A stretch of DNA of 64,000 nucleotides from Candidatus Brocadia sinica JPN1. Lineage in GTDB: Bacteria; Planctomycetota; Brocadiia; Brocadiales; Brocadiaceae. Below are positions 26,431 through 34,109 of the stretch, in pieces (position 1 is the stretch's first letter; each line of letters begins with the position of its first letter). Under the pieces are notes generated by a model, which saw only the letters and a list, made by a program, of their open reading frames with translations, had not been told where the DNA came from and searched no databases. The translations under genes and the position numbers were made by a program. Where the stretch lies: contig NZ_BAFN01000001.1 of the NCBI RefSeq assembly GCF_000949635.1, forward strand, positions 1,054,001 to 1,118,000. The letters run 5' to 3'.

Positions 26431-28233
26431 ATGTTAGAAGAATTTATAAGGCATAAAACAGAAATACTGGGCACCATTGAAAATATTGTTGGTTTGATAA
26501 AGGATGATACGGGGGCCGTGGACAACAGGCTGCACATGATCAAGGAACAGTTGATATCAAATTGTTTTAATCTGGTGATTTTAGGACAATTTAAAAGGGG
26601 TAAGACAACCCTCATTAATAGCCTGATCGGTAAGGAAATACTCCCTTCTTCCGTAGTACCACTGACGTCTGTTGTGACAATCCTGAAGTATAGTGAAGAG
26701 GTTAGCTGCGTAGTCTCTATGGAAGACGGCAACGAGAAGAAAATTCGCATAGAGGAACTTCCTGATTATGTAACGGAGAAAGGTAATCCAAAAAATATAC
26801 GGGGCGTACGATGTGCACGCATCGGGTATCCATCCCCTTTCCTTGAAAAAGGGATACTGCTGGTAGACACGCCGGGAGTGGGTTCCACTTTCCTACACAA
26901 TACAGAAACGACCTATGAATTTTTAGATCATCTGGATGCGGCATTGTTTCTCATGAGCGCAGACGTCCCCATTTCGCAGGTAGAGAAAGAACTCCTCGAC
27001 ACGATTAAAGATTCTACCCAGAAGATATTCTTTGTTTTGAACAAGATTGATAATCTGACCCCGAAAGAGATTGAAGAAATCGCCGCCTTCAATAAACAGG
27101 TATTGGAGGAGATGGGATTTACCGTTCAGGAGATCTGGCCTATCTCTGCCAGAGAAGCACTAAAGGCAAAAACGGCGAACAATGACGTTCAACTTTCCCA
27201 GAGTGGCCTTTTGAACCTGGAAGATGCCTTAGGGAGTTTTCTCTCTTTAGAGAAAGGCAAAATCGTCCTCAATACCACCATATCAAAGACAAAGCGGGTC
27301 ATCTCTCAGAAACTATCTCAGATAGCAATTGAAAGAAAGACCATGGAAGCCTCCGGGGAGGAGTTGGAAAATAAGATTAACACCTTTCATCAGCTTGTAG
27401 CGAACCTGAAGCAGGATAGAGAAGATATGAAATATCTGCTCAAAGGAGAATCGGACAAGCTGTGTTTCAGGGTGGAGGAGATGTTAAAGATTTTAGAAGA
27501 AAAGGAGACCCCGAGAGTAAAGCAGTGTCTTACGGATTTCTACGAAAAAAATCCCGATCTCAATCCCACAGCCTTAAGGGATGAAATGCAGAAGGTTATC
27601 AAGGAAGAGATCGTCAGGGGATTCGATGCATTTAGAAAAGATACCGAGAAGGTGATCTCGAATAATATCCAGGAAACCTTCAGCCGTTTCACAAAACGTT
27701 CCAATAATATCATCAACGAGTTTAAGACGGCTGCCGAAATACTCTTTGAGGTATCCATGGAACAATATGAATTTTCCGTTGAACTAGCCAGGGATACTGG
27801 TTTTTATTACATGGTCCAGGAATATACCGCCCCCACGGAAGAAGAGGTCAAGTCCATCCTGCGCGCCTTCCTGCCGAAATCCCTGAGCAGAAAAATGGTC
27901 TTGAACGAGATGATGGAGCGGGTATCCTCCGATGTGGGTAGGAATTGTGGCAGGACACGTTCTGACCTCACAACAAGGATCTGCAAAACCATCGACCATT
28001 ACTCCAAACAACTAAAAGATCTTGGGAGCGATCTTATTGCCCAGATAGAACAAGCCATACAAAAGGGACAGGAGAGGCGAAGAGCAGGCAGCGAGTCTGT
28101 ACGATTTGAACTAGAGTTATTAGCAAGCAAGGCTAAAGCCCTGGAAGGGTACAAAGAAAATCTGGAGAAGGTATGGAACATGATAAATCCGGTGGAGATA
28201 AGCCGTGAACAAAAAGCTGTGGCGATGGCCTAG
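26431..28233 (+). CDS. Dynamin-like GTPase
   Basis: Large GTPase of the bacterial dynamin family, expected to act on membranes by GTP-driven self-assembly. Start chosen at ATG 26431 after GGAGGT. The 600-residue protein has the P-loop GQFKRGKTT (52-60), the switch II region LVDTPGVGS (about 146-154) and NKID (about 205), then a long helical stalk (about 290-600) with coiled-coil character. Switch I probably lies in SSVVPLTSV. It is bracketed by two fluoride riboswitches, one 0.5 kb upstream and one 0.13 kb downstream. Confidence 0.9.
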   Translation: MLEEFIRHKTEILGTIENIVGLIKDDTGAVDNRLHMIKEQLISNCFNLVILGQFKRGKTTLINSLIGKEILPSSVVPLTSVVTILKYSEEVSCVVSMEDGNEKKIRIEELPDYVTEKGNPKNIRGVRCARIGYPSPFLEKGILLVDTPGVGSTFLHNTETTYEFLDHLDAALFLMSADVPISQVEKELLDTIKDSTQKIFFVLNKIDNLTPKEIEEIAAFNKQVLEEMGFTVQEIWPISAREALKAKTANNDVQLSQSGLLNLEDALGSFLSLEKGKIVLNTTISKTKRVISQKLSQIAIERKTMEASGEELENKINTFHQLVANLKQDREDMKYLLKGESDKLCFRVEEMLKILEEKETPRVKQCLTDFYEKNPDLNPTALRDEMQKVIKEEIVRGFDAFRKDTEKVISNNIQETFSRFTKRSNNIINEFKTAAEILFEVSMEQYEFSVELARDTGFYYMVQEYTAPTEEEVKSILRAFLPKSLSRKMVLNEMMERVSSDVGRNCGRTRSDLTTRICKTIDHYSKQLKDLGSDLIAQIEQAIQKGQERRRAGSESVRFELELLASKAKALEGYKENLEKVWNMINPVEISREQKAVAMA

Positions 28234-28308
28234 CGCGACAGAATTGCAACTGAAAAGATGCAGGAGGTGCTTGGCAATAATATATTGGGTCTTCGGCGTC
28301 TTTTATTC

Positions 28309-28348
28309 GCGCAACCGGGGCGGTTGCGCTACCCGTTTGAAATTCTAA
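28309..28348. repeat. Palindromic repeat (first of two), GCGCAACCG/CGGTTGCGC
   Basis: A perfect 9-bp palindrome with GGG loop followed by CTACCCGTTTGAAATTC. A diverged copy at about 28499-28536 (CGCAACCGAGACGGTTG...AGTTTGAAATTC) flanks riboswitch 2 on the other side. Confidence 0.65.
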
Positions 28349-28366
28349 ACGTTTACTTAATATTTA

Positions 28367-28419
28367 GAGCGATGGAGTTCGCTTAACTGCTACATTGTAG
28401 CTGATAACTCCTGTTGAAG
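28367..28419 (+). ncRNA. Fluoride riboswitch (crcB motif), copy 2
   Basis: Same architecture as copy 1: AGCG/CGCU stem around AUGGAGUU, linker UUAACUGCUACAUUGUAGC hairpin, then UGAUAACUCCUGUUGAAG. The stems differ in sequence from copy 1 yet keep pairing (GGCG/CGCC here AGCG/CGCU; CUAU/AUAG here CUAC/GUAG), which is covariation and argues for function. It overlaps a terminator at 28406. The next gene is the PII-like gene at 28681. Confidence 0.87.
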
Positions 28420-28443
28420 TTATTCTTCGATAGGAGTTTTTTT
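28406..28443 (+). terminator. Expression-platform terminator of riboswitch 2
   Basis: AACTCCTGTTGAAG (28406-28419) pairs with CTTCGATAGGAGTT (28425-28438) followed by seven T. Unlike copy 1, no second terminator follows directly. Confidence 0.88.
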
Positions 28444-28498
28444 ATTGAAATTAAGGGAGAGAGTTTTTTTTTAATCAGGCATTTGACAACTTTTTGTT

Positions 28499-28536
28499 AC
28501 GCAACCGAGACGGTTGTACTCCCAGTTTGAAATTCC
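28499..28536. repeat. Palindromic repeat (second of two)
   Basis: CGCAACCGAGACGGTTG then CCCAGTTTGAAATTCC, a diverged copy of 28309-28348. Confidence 0.6.
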
Positions 28537-28580
28537 TTACCTCAACATCAGGATAAAACCCGAAGGGCTGACAGAATATA

Positions 28581-28604
28581 GCCCAGGGAGACAGCCCTGG
28601 GATA
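28581..28604. repeat. CCCAGGG/CCCTGGG hairpin upstream of the PII gene
   Basis: A 7-bp GC-rich stem with a 6-base loop, within a segment beginning CCCGAAGGGCTGACAG. It resembles short dispersed palindromes rather than a terminator, since no T run follows. Confidence 0.45.
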
Positions 28605-28680
28605 AGGATTTCATAATATTTTAGCACTGAAAGGGAGACACATTGTCGTAATTCCACGACATTTCATTAGAGGAGTTTTT

Positions 28681-29018
28681 ATGAAAAAGATAGAGGCAAT
28701 AATCAGGCCGGAAAATTTGATATTGTCAAGGATGCTTTGTTGGAGTTGGGTTATCCGGGAATGACCGTTACAAAAGTAATTGGACAGGGCAAACAAAAAG
28801 GTATCAGCGAAGTATGGCGTGGGAGAAGATTTCGGGTTGACCTCTTATCGAAGATGAAAATCGAAATTACTGTCAGGGACACCGACGTTGAAAGAATCGT
28901 AAATACTATCATCAACGAATCCCAGACGGGGAGTATTGGCGATGGAAAGATATTCGTTTTTGATGTAGAAAACGCGTATCATATTCGCACAAAAGAGTCG
29001 GGCGAAGCTGCAATCTGA
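28681..29018 (+). pseudogene. PII signal-transduction protein (GlnB/GlnK family), one-base frameshift, Tyr51 replaced
   Basis: ATG 28681 follows GAGGAG and starts MKKIEAIIRPE. One base is missing in the A run near 28711; adding it back joins this to KFDIVKDALLELGYPGMTVT and a normal 112-residue PII ending in TGSIGDGKIFVFDVENAYHIRT. After correction the T-loop residue 51 is Phe (GRRFRVDLL) instead of the uridylylated Tyr. PII proteins sense 2-oxoglutarate and ATP/ADP and bind transporters or enzymes of nitrogen metabolism. Its location before two FNT channels hints at control of nitrite or ammonium traffic. The frameshift may be a sequence error. Confidence 0.8.
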
Positions 29019-29041
29019 ATTATGTAGATGGTAAAAGTAAA

Positions 29042-29112
29042 TTGTCATTCCCACGCAAGTGGGAATCCAGGAAAATCACAAAAGACTGGATTCCTGCTTT
29101 CGCAGGAATGAT
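29042..29112. repeat. MITE-like inverted repeat (TGTCATTCCC...GGAATGATA)
   Basis: TCATTCCCACGCAAGTGGGAATCC and GGATTCCTGCTTTCGCAGGAATGA form the two ends, each also containing its own small hairpin. This is a widespread type of dispersed bacterial repeat. It separates the PII gene from the zinc-ribbon gene. Confidence 0.75.
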
Positions 29113-29233
29113 ATAGAGTAACATAATATAAACTTTTTTAAGACATTTACAGTAAGTGATATAAGTAAACTGTTATTTAGTTTTGTTATCCAGTTTTAAC
29201 GAAAAAATATCAGCGATTATAAGGAGGTTATAC

Positions 29234-29518
29234 ATGTTAACTGACACATTCTTTGTATGTCCAAATTGTGGCAACTCTAAAAAATTTAAAGTATTTACCA
29301 GTAGCTTTCAGGTAATTGAACAATCACAAGAAACAGGGATGCGTATCCATGAAAGTAGCATTTTACCCAACTTAAGGCAGACCGATAACTACATTGAATG
29401 CCAGCGATGTTTTCAAAGATATGAATATGATAATGCATCGGTTATTGGTAAAAAATATATTCAAGTGACTAAAGGACTTCAATGTAAAATTCACAACATA
29501 CTGGATGTATTATGTTGA
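29234..29518 (+). CDS. Zinc-ribbon protein of unknown function
   Basis: ATG 29234 follows a strong AAGGAGGT site by 6 bases. The 94-residue product has CPNCG near the N-terminus and CQRC near residue 57, a likely zinc ribbon, followed by a beta-rich tail (YEYDNASVIGKKYIQVT). No known family is recognised. It ends 26 bp before the first FNT channel, so it is probably co-transcribed with it. Confidence 0.7.
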   Translation: MLTDTFFVCPNCGNSKKFKVFTSSFQVIEQSQETGMRIHESSILPNLRQTDNYIECQRCFQRYEYDNASVIGKKYIQVTKGLQCKIHNILDVLC

Positions 29519-29544
29519 ATAAAGATCAAAAAAGGAGGTAATTT

Positions 29545-30447
29545 ATGTCTGCCGAAGGGAATGAAGGTGCAAACAATCAGGAACCTACTGCACCAGTTAT
29601 TGAGCTTGATACCTATGAACCGTCTGAAATGGCCGATCAAGTGGGACAGGTGGGTATCTCAAAGACGAATCTTGGTGCTTTGACCATGCTCGGCCTCAGT
29701 ATCCTCGCAGGTGTCTTTATTGCCCTTGGTGCACAGCTCTCCATATTAGTAACACATACCGCAACCTCAAATTATAGTTTAAATCAACTCATCGGCGGGG
29801 TCGCATTTACCCTGGCAATGGTTTTGATCGTAATCACCGGCGCCGAACTCTTTACCGGGAACCCCCTTGTTGCAATGTCTTTTATGGCCCGAAAAATTAC
29901 CGGCAAGGATTTTGTTAGAAATCTGATTATTGTATTTATTGGTAATTTTATTGGCGCATTAACCCTCGTTTTGTGGATATACAACTCTGAGCAATGGATG
30001 ATGAACAATTATCTCCTTGGCGCCAAAATCGTCCTTGCCGCCAATAATAAAGTAAACGTCCCGTTTGGTGTCGTCTTTGTGCGGGGAATGATTGGTAATG
30101 CCTTGATTTGTCTGGGTGTTTGGTTATGTTATCGTGGTAAAAGTAATATCGACAAAATACTTGGACTACTCTTGCCCACATCTTGCCTTATCGCCTGCAA
30201 CTTCGAGCATTCTGTTGTCAACATGTGGCTTATCCCTATGGGATTAATCCTGAAGGGCAACCATGCCGTAATGGCCGTCGCTGAAGATGTACACGGTGGT
30301 AGGCTCGATATTGCAAACCTCACCTTTTTTAAGGGATTTTTAATTGATAATTTGTGTCCTGTTGTCCTGGGAAACCTTTTCGGCGGTATTCTCTTGATTG
30401 CAGCCGCATACTGGTTTGCCTATGTACGCCCTTTAAAGAAATACTAA
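29545..30447 (+). CDS. Formate/nitrite transporter (FNT) family channel 1
   Basis: Pentameric channel for small monovalent weak-acid anions such as formate or nitrite. The 300-residue protein has an extended hydrophilic N-terminus (about 45 residues, acidic), then six membrane segments. Family motifs seen: GAELFTGN at the first half-helix, RGMIGNALICLGVWL, and the pore histidine region CNFEHSVVNMW. A GGAGGT site precedes ATG 29545. The substrate cannot be read from the sequence; nitrite import would fit an anammox host, as inference. Confidence 0.93.
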   Translation: MSAEGNEGANNQEPTAPVIELDTYEPSEMADQVGQVGISKTNLGALTMLGLSILAGVFIALGAQLSILVTHTATSNYSLNQLIGGVAFTLAMVLIVITGAELFTGNPLVAMSFMARKITGKDFVRNLIIVFIGNFIGALTLVLWIYNSEQWMMNNYLLGAKIVLAANNKVNVPFGVVFVRGMIGNALICLGVWLCYRGKSNIDKILGLLLPTSCLIACNFEHSVVNMWLIPMGLILKGNHAVMAVAEDVHGGRLDIANLTFFKGFLIDNLCPVVLGNLFGGILLIAAAYWFAYVRPLKKY

Positions 30448-30459
30448 AGGAAAACGAAA

Positions 30460-31386
30460 ATGGCAGAAAATGATATTCAAAATCCGAATCGGGCGGTGAA
30501 TATGGATACAGCATATTCACCGGTACAAACAGCTTCCACAATTGAAAACAAGGCCGTTGTAAGGGCGCGATTCCGCGTCTCACAAACATTCGTATTAAGT
30601 ATTTTAGCAGGTATTTATATTGCTCTGGGCGCCCAGTTTGCCTCGTTTGTCACCAGCGATTCCACCCTTCACTTTGGCGCTACTTGCCTTATTACCGGCA
30701 TCGTATTTTCTCTCGGTCTTATCCTGGTTGAGGTTGCCGGCGCGGAACTCTTTACAGGCAACAATCTCAATATCATGGGCTATCTGAGCAAAAAGATTAC
30801 GACACGTGAATTGCTCAGGGTCTGGACTCTTGTGTATATTGGTAATTTTATTGGAAGTATGCTCATGGTTTTCCTGATGAATATGGCGCATCAATGGGAG
30901 TATTTTCAATGCATGGCGGGTGCAAAGGCGTTGATAATTGCTTATAAAAAAGTGAATCTTACTTTTAGTGCAGCCCTGACACGGGGCGTGCTGTGTAATG
31001 CCCTAGTATGCCTTAACTCCTGGTTGTGCTATAGCAGTAAAAGAGTAGCAGACAAGGTCCTTTCAAATATATTTGTCATCGGCGGTTTCGTTGCCAGCGG
31101 GTTTGAGCACTGCGTTGCAAATATGTATTTTATTCCCATGGGTTTGGTGTTACGAAAAAATCCAGACGTCGTTGCTGCCGCTGAAAAAATGGCAGGCAAA
31201 TCGTTAGACCTTTCTTTACTTACATGGAAGGGATTTTTGGTAAACAACCTCTTCCCCGTTACTATGGGAAATCTTGTAGGAGGGGTTATTCTGATTGGCG
31301 TCGTGTTCTGGTTTATTTATCTGCGACCACATATTAGTTATTTATCCCTTGAAGTAAAACCAGATTTTCCTCAAAACAAAAAGTAA
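30460..31386 (+). CDS. Formate/nitrite transporter (FNT) family channel 2
   Basis: A diverged paralogue of the preceding gene, 308 residues, 12 bp downstream, so the pair arose by tandem duplication and is one operon. Motifs: GAELFTGNNLNIMG, RGVLCNALVCLNSWL and GFEHCVANMYFIPMG, with pore His retained. It has extra Cys residues in the pore-lining segments (CNALVC, EHCVANM) compared with channel 1. The N-terminal 45 residues are hydrophilic. A rho-independent terminator follows. Confidence 0.93.
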   Translation: MAENDIQNPNRAVNMDTAYSPVQTASTIENKAVVRARFRVSQTFVLSILAGIYIALGAQFASFVTSDSTLHFGATCLITGIVFSLGLILVEVAGAELFTGNNLNIMGYLSKKITTRELLRVWTLVYIGNFIGSMLMVFLMNMAHQWEYFQCMAGAKALIIAYKKVNLTFSAALTRGVLCNALVCLNSWLCYSSKRVADKVLSNIFVIGGFVASGFEHCVANMYFIPMGLVLRKNPDVVAAAEKMAGKSLDLSLLTWKGFLVNNLFPVTMGNLVGGVILIGVVFWFIYLRPHISYLSLEVKPDFPQNKK

Positions 31387-31465
31387 ACCTCGTAGTTTTA
31401 AACCTGTAAATGTATTGGCAATTGTCAAAGGTAACCAAAAAACCTTTCAAGGTATTCCGTTTAAG

Positions 31466-31489
31466 TCCCCCTTAATAAAGGGGGATTTT
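31466..31489 (+). terminator. Terminator after the FNT pair
   Basis: TCCCCCTT/AAGGGGGA with a 4-base loop and TTTT directly after. It lies 80 bp behind the second FNT gene and closes that operon. Confidence 0.8.
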
Positions 31490-31556
31490 CTATGCCATAC
31501 AATGTATAACCCGCTTAAATAAAATGAAAATTCCTATACAATCAAGGTAAAGTTCT

Positions 31557-31946
31557 ATGACATTCTTCTGTCCGACATGTTGGAAAGAAATAAAGGGGAT
31601 TGATACGATATGCCCTTTCTGTGGTGCTGACATATCAGAGTATGCGAACAAGGATTTTGAGGAAAAATTGATAAATGCACTCAGGCATCGAGAGCGAGAA
31701 ACGGTTCAGCGGGCTGTGTACATCCTCGGTAGACGCAAAAGTATTAAAGCCGTACATCCACTTTTAAAGCTCTTTAAGCAAACAGACAACACCCTTTTAA
31801 AAATAGGAATTCTCAATGCCCTCAATGAGATAGGGGTACCGGAGGCTAAGGAATTTATATTTAAAGTGATTGATTCAGATACGGGCATAGTAAAAAGAAT
31901 GGCACGGGAAATAATAGACAGGGAATCTATAAATCATGCTGAATGA
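31557..31946 (+). CDS. Zinc-ribbon plus HEAT-repeat protein
   Basis: A 129-residue protein with an N-terminal zinc ribbon (CPTC...CPFCG, residues 5-24) and two to three HEAT-like helical repeats (RAVYILGRRKSIKAVHPLL, LLKIGILNALNEIGVPEA). HEAT repeats are binding scaffolds, so a protein-protein role is likely. The last 11 bp overlap the next gene, which implies coupled expression. The specific function is unknown. Confidence 0.7.
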   Translation: MTFFCPTCWKEIKGIDTICPFCGADISEYANKDFEEKLINALRHRERETVQRAVYILGRRKSIKAVHPLLKLFKQTDNTLLKIGILNALNEIGVPEAKEFIFKVIDSDTGIVKRMAREIIDRESINHAE

Positions 31947-32343
31947 ATATCAAAAACGAGGTCTTTCAATAACCCTCCGTATTGTGGAAGAGACTATGCA
32001 GGATATTGAACACATCTTACATAACGGAATCTATACAGGTATCCTCTACGACATGAAATGTAGTATTTCCCCGGAGGCTAAAGAGGAATTTTTTAAAAGA
32101 GCATCTCTTATTAAAGACAGAATAAAGATCATTTCAAGAATATTTGACCTTCAAAAGGAACATAGAGAAGCAATACACGAGATTTTCGGTAAATTACCCC
32201 ATTGCCTGGAAATTATTGAGGATGCAAAGGCAAAGAAGCTGAAAAGATATGGCGATGTCCAAAATGGACTTGATAAAGCCCACGATCCTCAACTCAATAT
32301 AATTACGGATTTAATTTTGGAGATACAGCAGCTTTTACGATGA
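31936..32343 (+). CDS. Hypothetical helical protein
   Basis: A 135-residue, almost entirely helical soluble protein (MLNEYQKRGLSITLRIVEE). No motif, signal peptide or membrane helix is visible. The start overlaps the end of the zinc-ribbon/HEAT gene, so they are likely one transcription unit and may interact. The gene ends 8 bp from a convergent gene pair. Confidence 0.6.
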   Translation: MLNEYQKRGLSITLRIVEETMQDIEHILHNGIYTGILYDMKCSISPEAKEEFFKRASLIKDRIKIISRIFDLQKEHREAIHEIFGKLPHCLEIIEDAKAKKLKRYGDVQNGLDKAHDPQLNIITDLILEIQQLLR

Positions 32344-32351
32344 ACAAAGCG

Positions 32352-32579
32352 TTAGTCAGTTTTTTGAGTTATCAAATCTTTATCAAATTCAAGTGTGTAA
32401 GATAATATGGTTTTTAAATCTATCTTTTTAGAGGCATTCAGGATTTCTATACCCACTATCTTGTCTTTAGAAGTTGTGTCTATATTAACTCCTTCAGAGA
32501 TTTCTATAGCCCCTTCCGGTATCTCATCTCCCAACTTTAAATACAAGGCATCTACTTCGTCATCGTAATACACCTTCAT
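32352..32579 (-). CDS. DUF2283 family protein (probable antitoxin-like partner)
   Basis: A 75-residue protein matching DUF2283: MKVYYDDEVDALYLKLGD, then GVNIDTTSKDKIVGIEILNAS. Such genes typically lie next to a DUF4258 gene, as here, with a 4-bp overlap, and the pair behaves like a toxin-antitoxin or small regulatory module. Function is not established. Confidence 0.82.
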   Translation of the reverse strand: MKVYYDDEVDALYLKLGDEIPEGAIEISEGVNIDTTSKDKIVGIEILNASKKIDLKTILSYTLEFDKDLITQKTD

Positions 32580-32803
32580 CCTTTTCTTCCTTTCTTCAGA
32601 GGATAGTTTGTTATTATTGTCATTGTATCCTCTTTAACGGCAACAACAATTTTTAATGGATACTTAAATCCTTCGACATTTTCTATAATCTCACGAGTCC
32701 CCTGAGTCAACTCTTTTTCTTCCAGAATTTTTAAGATTTTTGACTCTGGAATTTTATATAGTTTTGCTCTTCTTTTTGCATGCCGAGAGAACTTTATTAC
32801 CAC
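32576..32803 (-). CDS. DUF4258 domain protein (RelE-like toxin fold candidate)
   Basis: A 75-residue basic protein: FSRHAKRRAKLYKIPESKILKILE, then LKIVVAVKEDTMTIITNYP, the DUF4258 pattern (an H-x(2)-R-R N-terminus and terminal beta strand). The fold is thought to be related to the RelE family. First gene of the pair, overlapping the DUF2283 gene. The 190 bp upstream contain no other gene. Confidence 0.82.
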   Translation of the reverse strand: MVIKFSRHAKRRAKLYKIPESKILKILEEKELTQGTREIIENVEGFKYPLKIVVAVKEDTMTIITNYPLKKGRKG

Positions 32804-32990
32804 AAAGCAAACCTACCTTTTTTTTATTTTCTACCTAAAGACAAGTTCTGTTGCTGCTGCCTGAATTGATAGCAAACATGTCTACACCAGAAACAAACAA
32901 CTGTTGCTGAAGTGCCGTCGGCCAACTGCAACACTTGGTTAGACGACAACAAGTGGAAACCGATAACGTGCTATTAGTCTATGTAATGCC

Positions 32991-33701
32991 TTACTGAACT
33001 CCCCAATGTTTCTTAAATGCTGCTTGAACTTCCCCACGGGTCGCACCCGGTTGGATGTGATTGTAGAAAAAGACGATCAGTTGTTTGTCCAAATTGCTGA
33101 ACTGTTGGACATCCCCGCCATTGTTCCCTTTTGCGTAAAAGATACTCTCGGGAAAAACCGGCGAGTCGTTCGAAAGCCCTAACGACTGAGTGATTTCCTC
33201 CAGAGCGAAATGCTGCAAGGCTTTGCCTTGGAGTTTGTCAGACGCAAGCAGAACGAACGCGCTTTCAATCTCGTGCCTTCCATTCCAAAATGTCCAGAAG
33301 TACCCCCAGTTGTCTTGCACGTACTGAAACTTATGTTGTTTCGCAAGACTTGGGAAATCCTGTAAAGGGGCGAAATAGACCTGAATATCGGCTCCCACGT
33401 CAGTTGCTTTGAGAAGTTCAATCTTCTTGATAGGGGTTTTGGTGAGAGTTTCATTCAAATGGGTAATTACATCGGTCACCACTTTCTGCTGTTGCTCCGA
33501 CGCACCAAAGATGGAAAGCCTCGGGGTCTTTACCCATCGAGAACAAATCTTGCCCACCCCACCAAACTCGGGGCCTAAGATGACTTGCTCGACCCAATGT
33601 GCGACCCGATCGTTTGGATGAGCAGAAGCAGAGGGAACAGAGCAGAAACCTGCGATAACCGCTAGAAACGATAAAAACTGATAACGTAGAATGGTTATCA
33701 T
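32991..33701 (-). CDS. Secreted DUF2927 domain protein
   Basis: Start chosen at 33701 (MITILRYQFLSFLAV) because AAAGGAT lies just upstream and a signal peptide begins there, with likely cleavage after PSASA. The 236-residue protein contains the DUF2927 core: HFALEEITQSLGLSND, ESIFY and a C-terminal LIVFFYNHIQPG. The H-x(3)-E-E arrangement resembles a zinc-protease site in this family. Expected location is periplasmic or extracellular. Role unknown. Confidence 0.8.
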   Translation of the reverse strand: MITILRYQFLSFLAVIAGFCSVPSASAHPNDRVAHWVEQVILGPEFGGVGKICSRWVKTPRLSIFGASEQQQKVVTDVITHLNETLTKTPIKKIELLKATDVGADIQVYFAPLQDFPSLAKQHKFQYVQDNWGYFWTFWNGRHEIESAFVLLASDKLQGKALQHFALEEITQSLGLSNDSPVFPESIFYAKGNNGGDVQQFSNLDKQLIVFFYNHIQPGATRGEVQAAFKKHWGVQ

Positions 33702-33836
33702 GGGATTATCCTTTAGAAAGATTAGCCACTTTACCAACATAAAAAAGACATACTAAAATCCGTCTATTTTACCTCTTATTAGTATAGATAATGCTCTTTC
33801 TTGTAACCTAACCCTTTTGCTCATTCAATTTTTTTG

Positions 33837-34085
33837 CTACTCTTGAGGGGTTCTTTTGCGTAATGCGCTTACAAAAGACTTGCTCTCTTGTATGGATTTG
33901 TCAATTTCGACTCGATGGTCATGATAGTAAGCCAAGGCAGCATATACACCGGCTAATGTCAGGTCATACTCTGCTGCAATCTCATCAGCGCTGTGTCCTA
34001 ACAACTCATGCCAAATCACAATGTTTTGTACGGTAATGCGATGTCCGGCTATTCTCGGCTTACCACCAGCAAAACCGGTAATTAT
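33837..34085 (-). pseudogene. DUF433 antitoxin-like protein, 5'-truncated
   Basis: The frame runs from 34085 downwards: GGKPRIAGHRITVQNIVIWHE, then SADEIAAEYDLTLAGVYAALAYYHDHRVEID. This is the DUF433 antitoxin-like pattern, normally preceded by a short N-terminal part with an ATG. Here an in-frame stop sits just upstream and the broken IS66 lies 25 bp further on, so the IS event probably removed the start. A translation from ATG 34019 would give only the last 60 residues. No DUF5615 toxin follows. Confidence 0.7.
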
Positions 34086-34109
34086 TCAGCGTATTTTTAA
34101 GCACTACTG

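Noticed and set aside
32930-32960. GGTTAGACGACAAC resembling an integron attC right end
   Set aside because: No matching left end or foldable attC arms around it; a short chance match.
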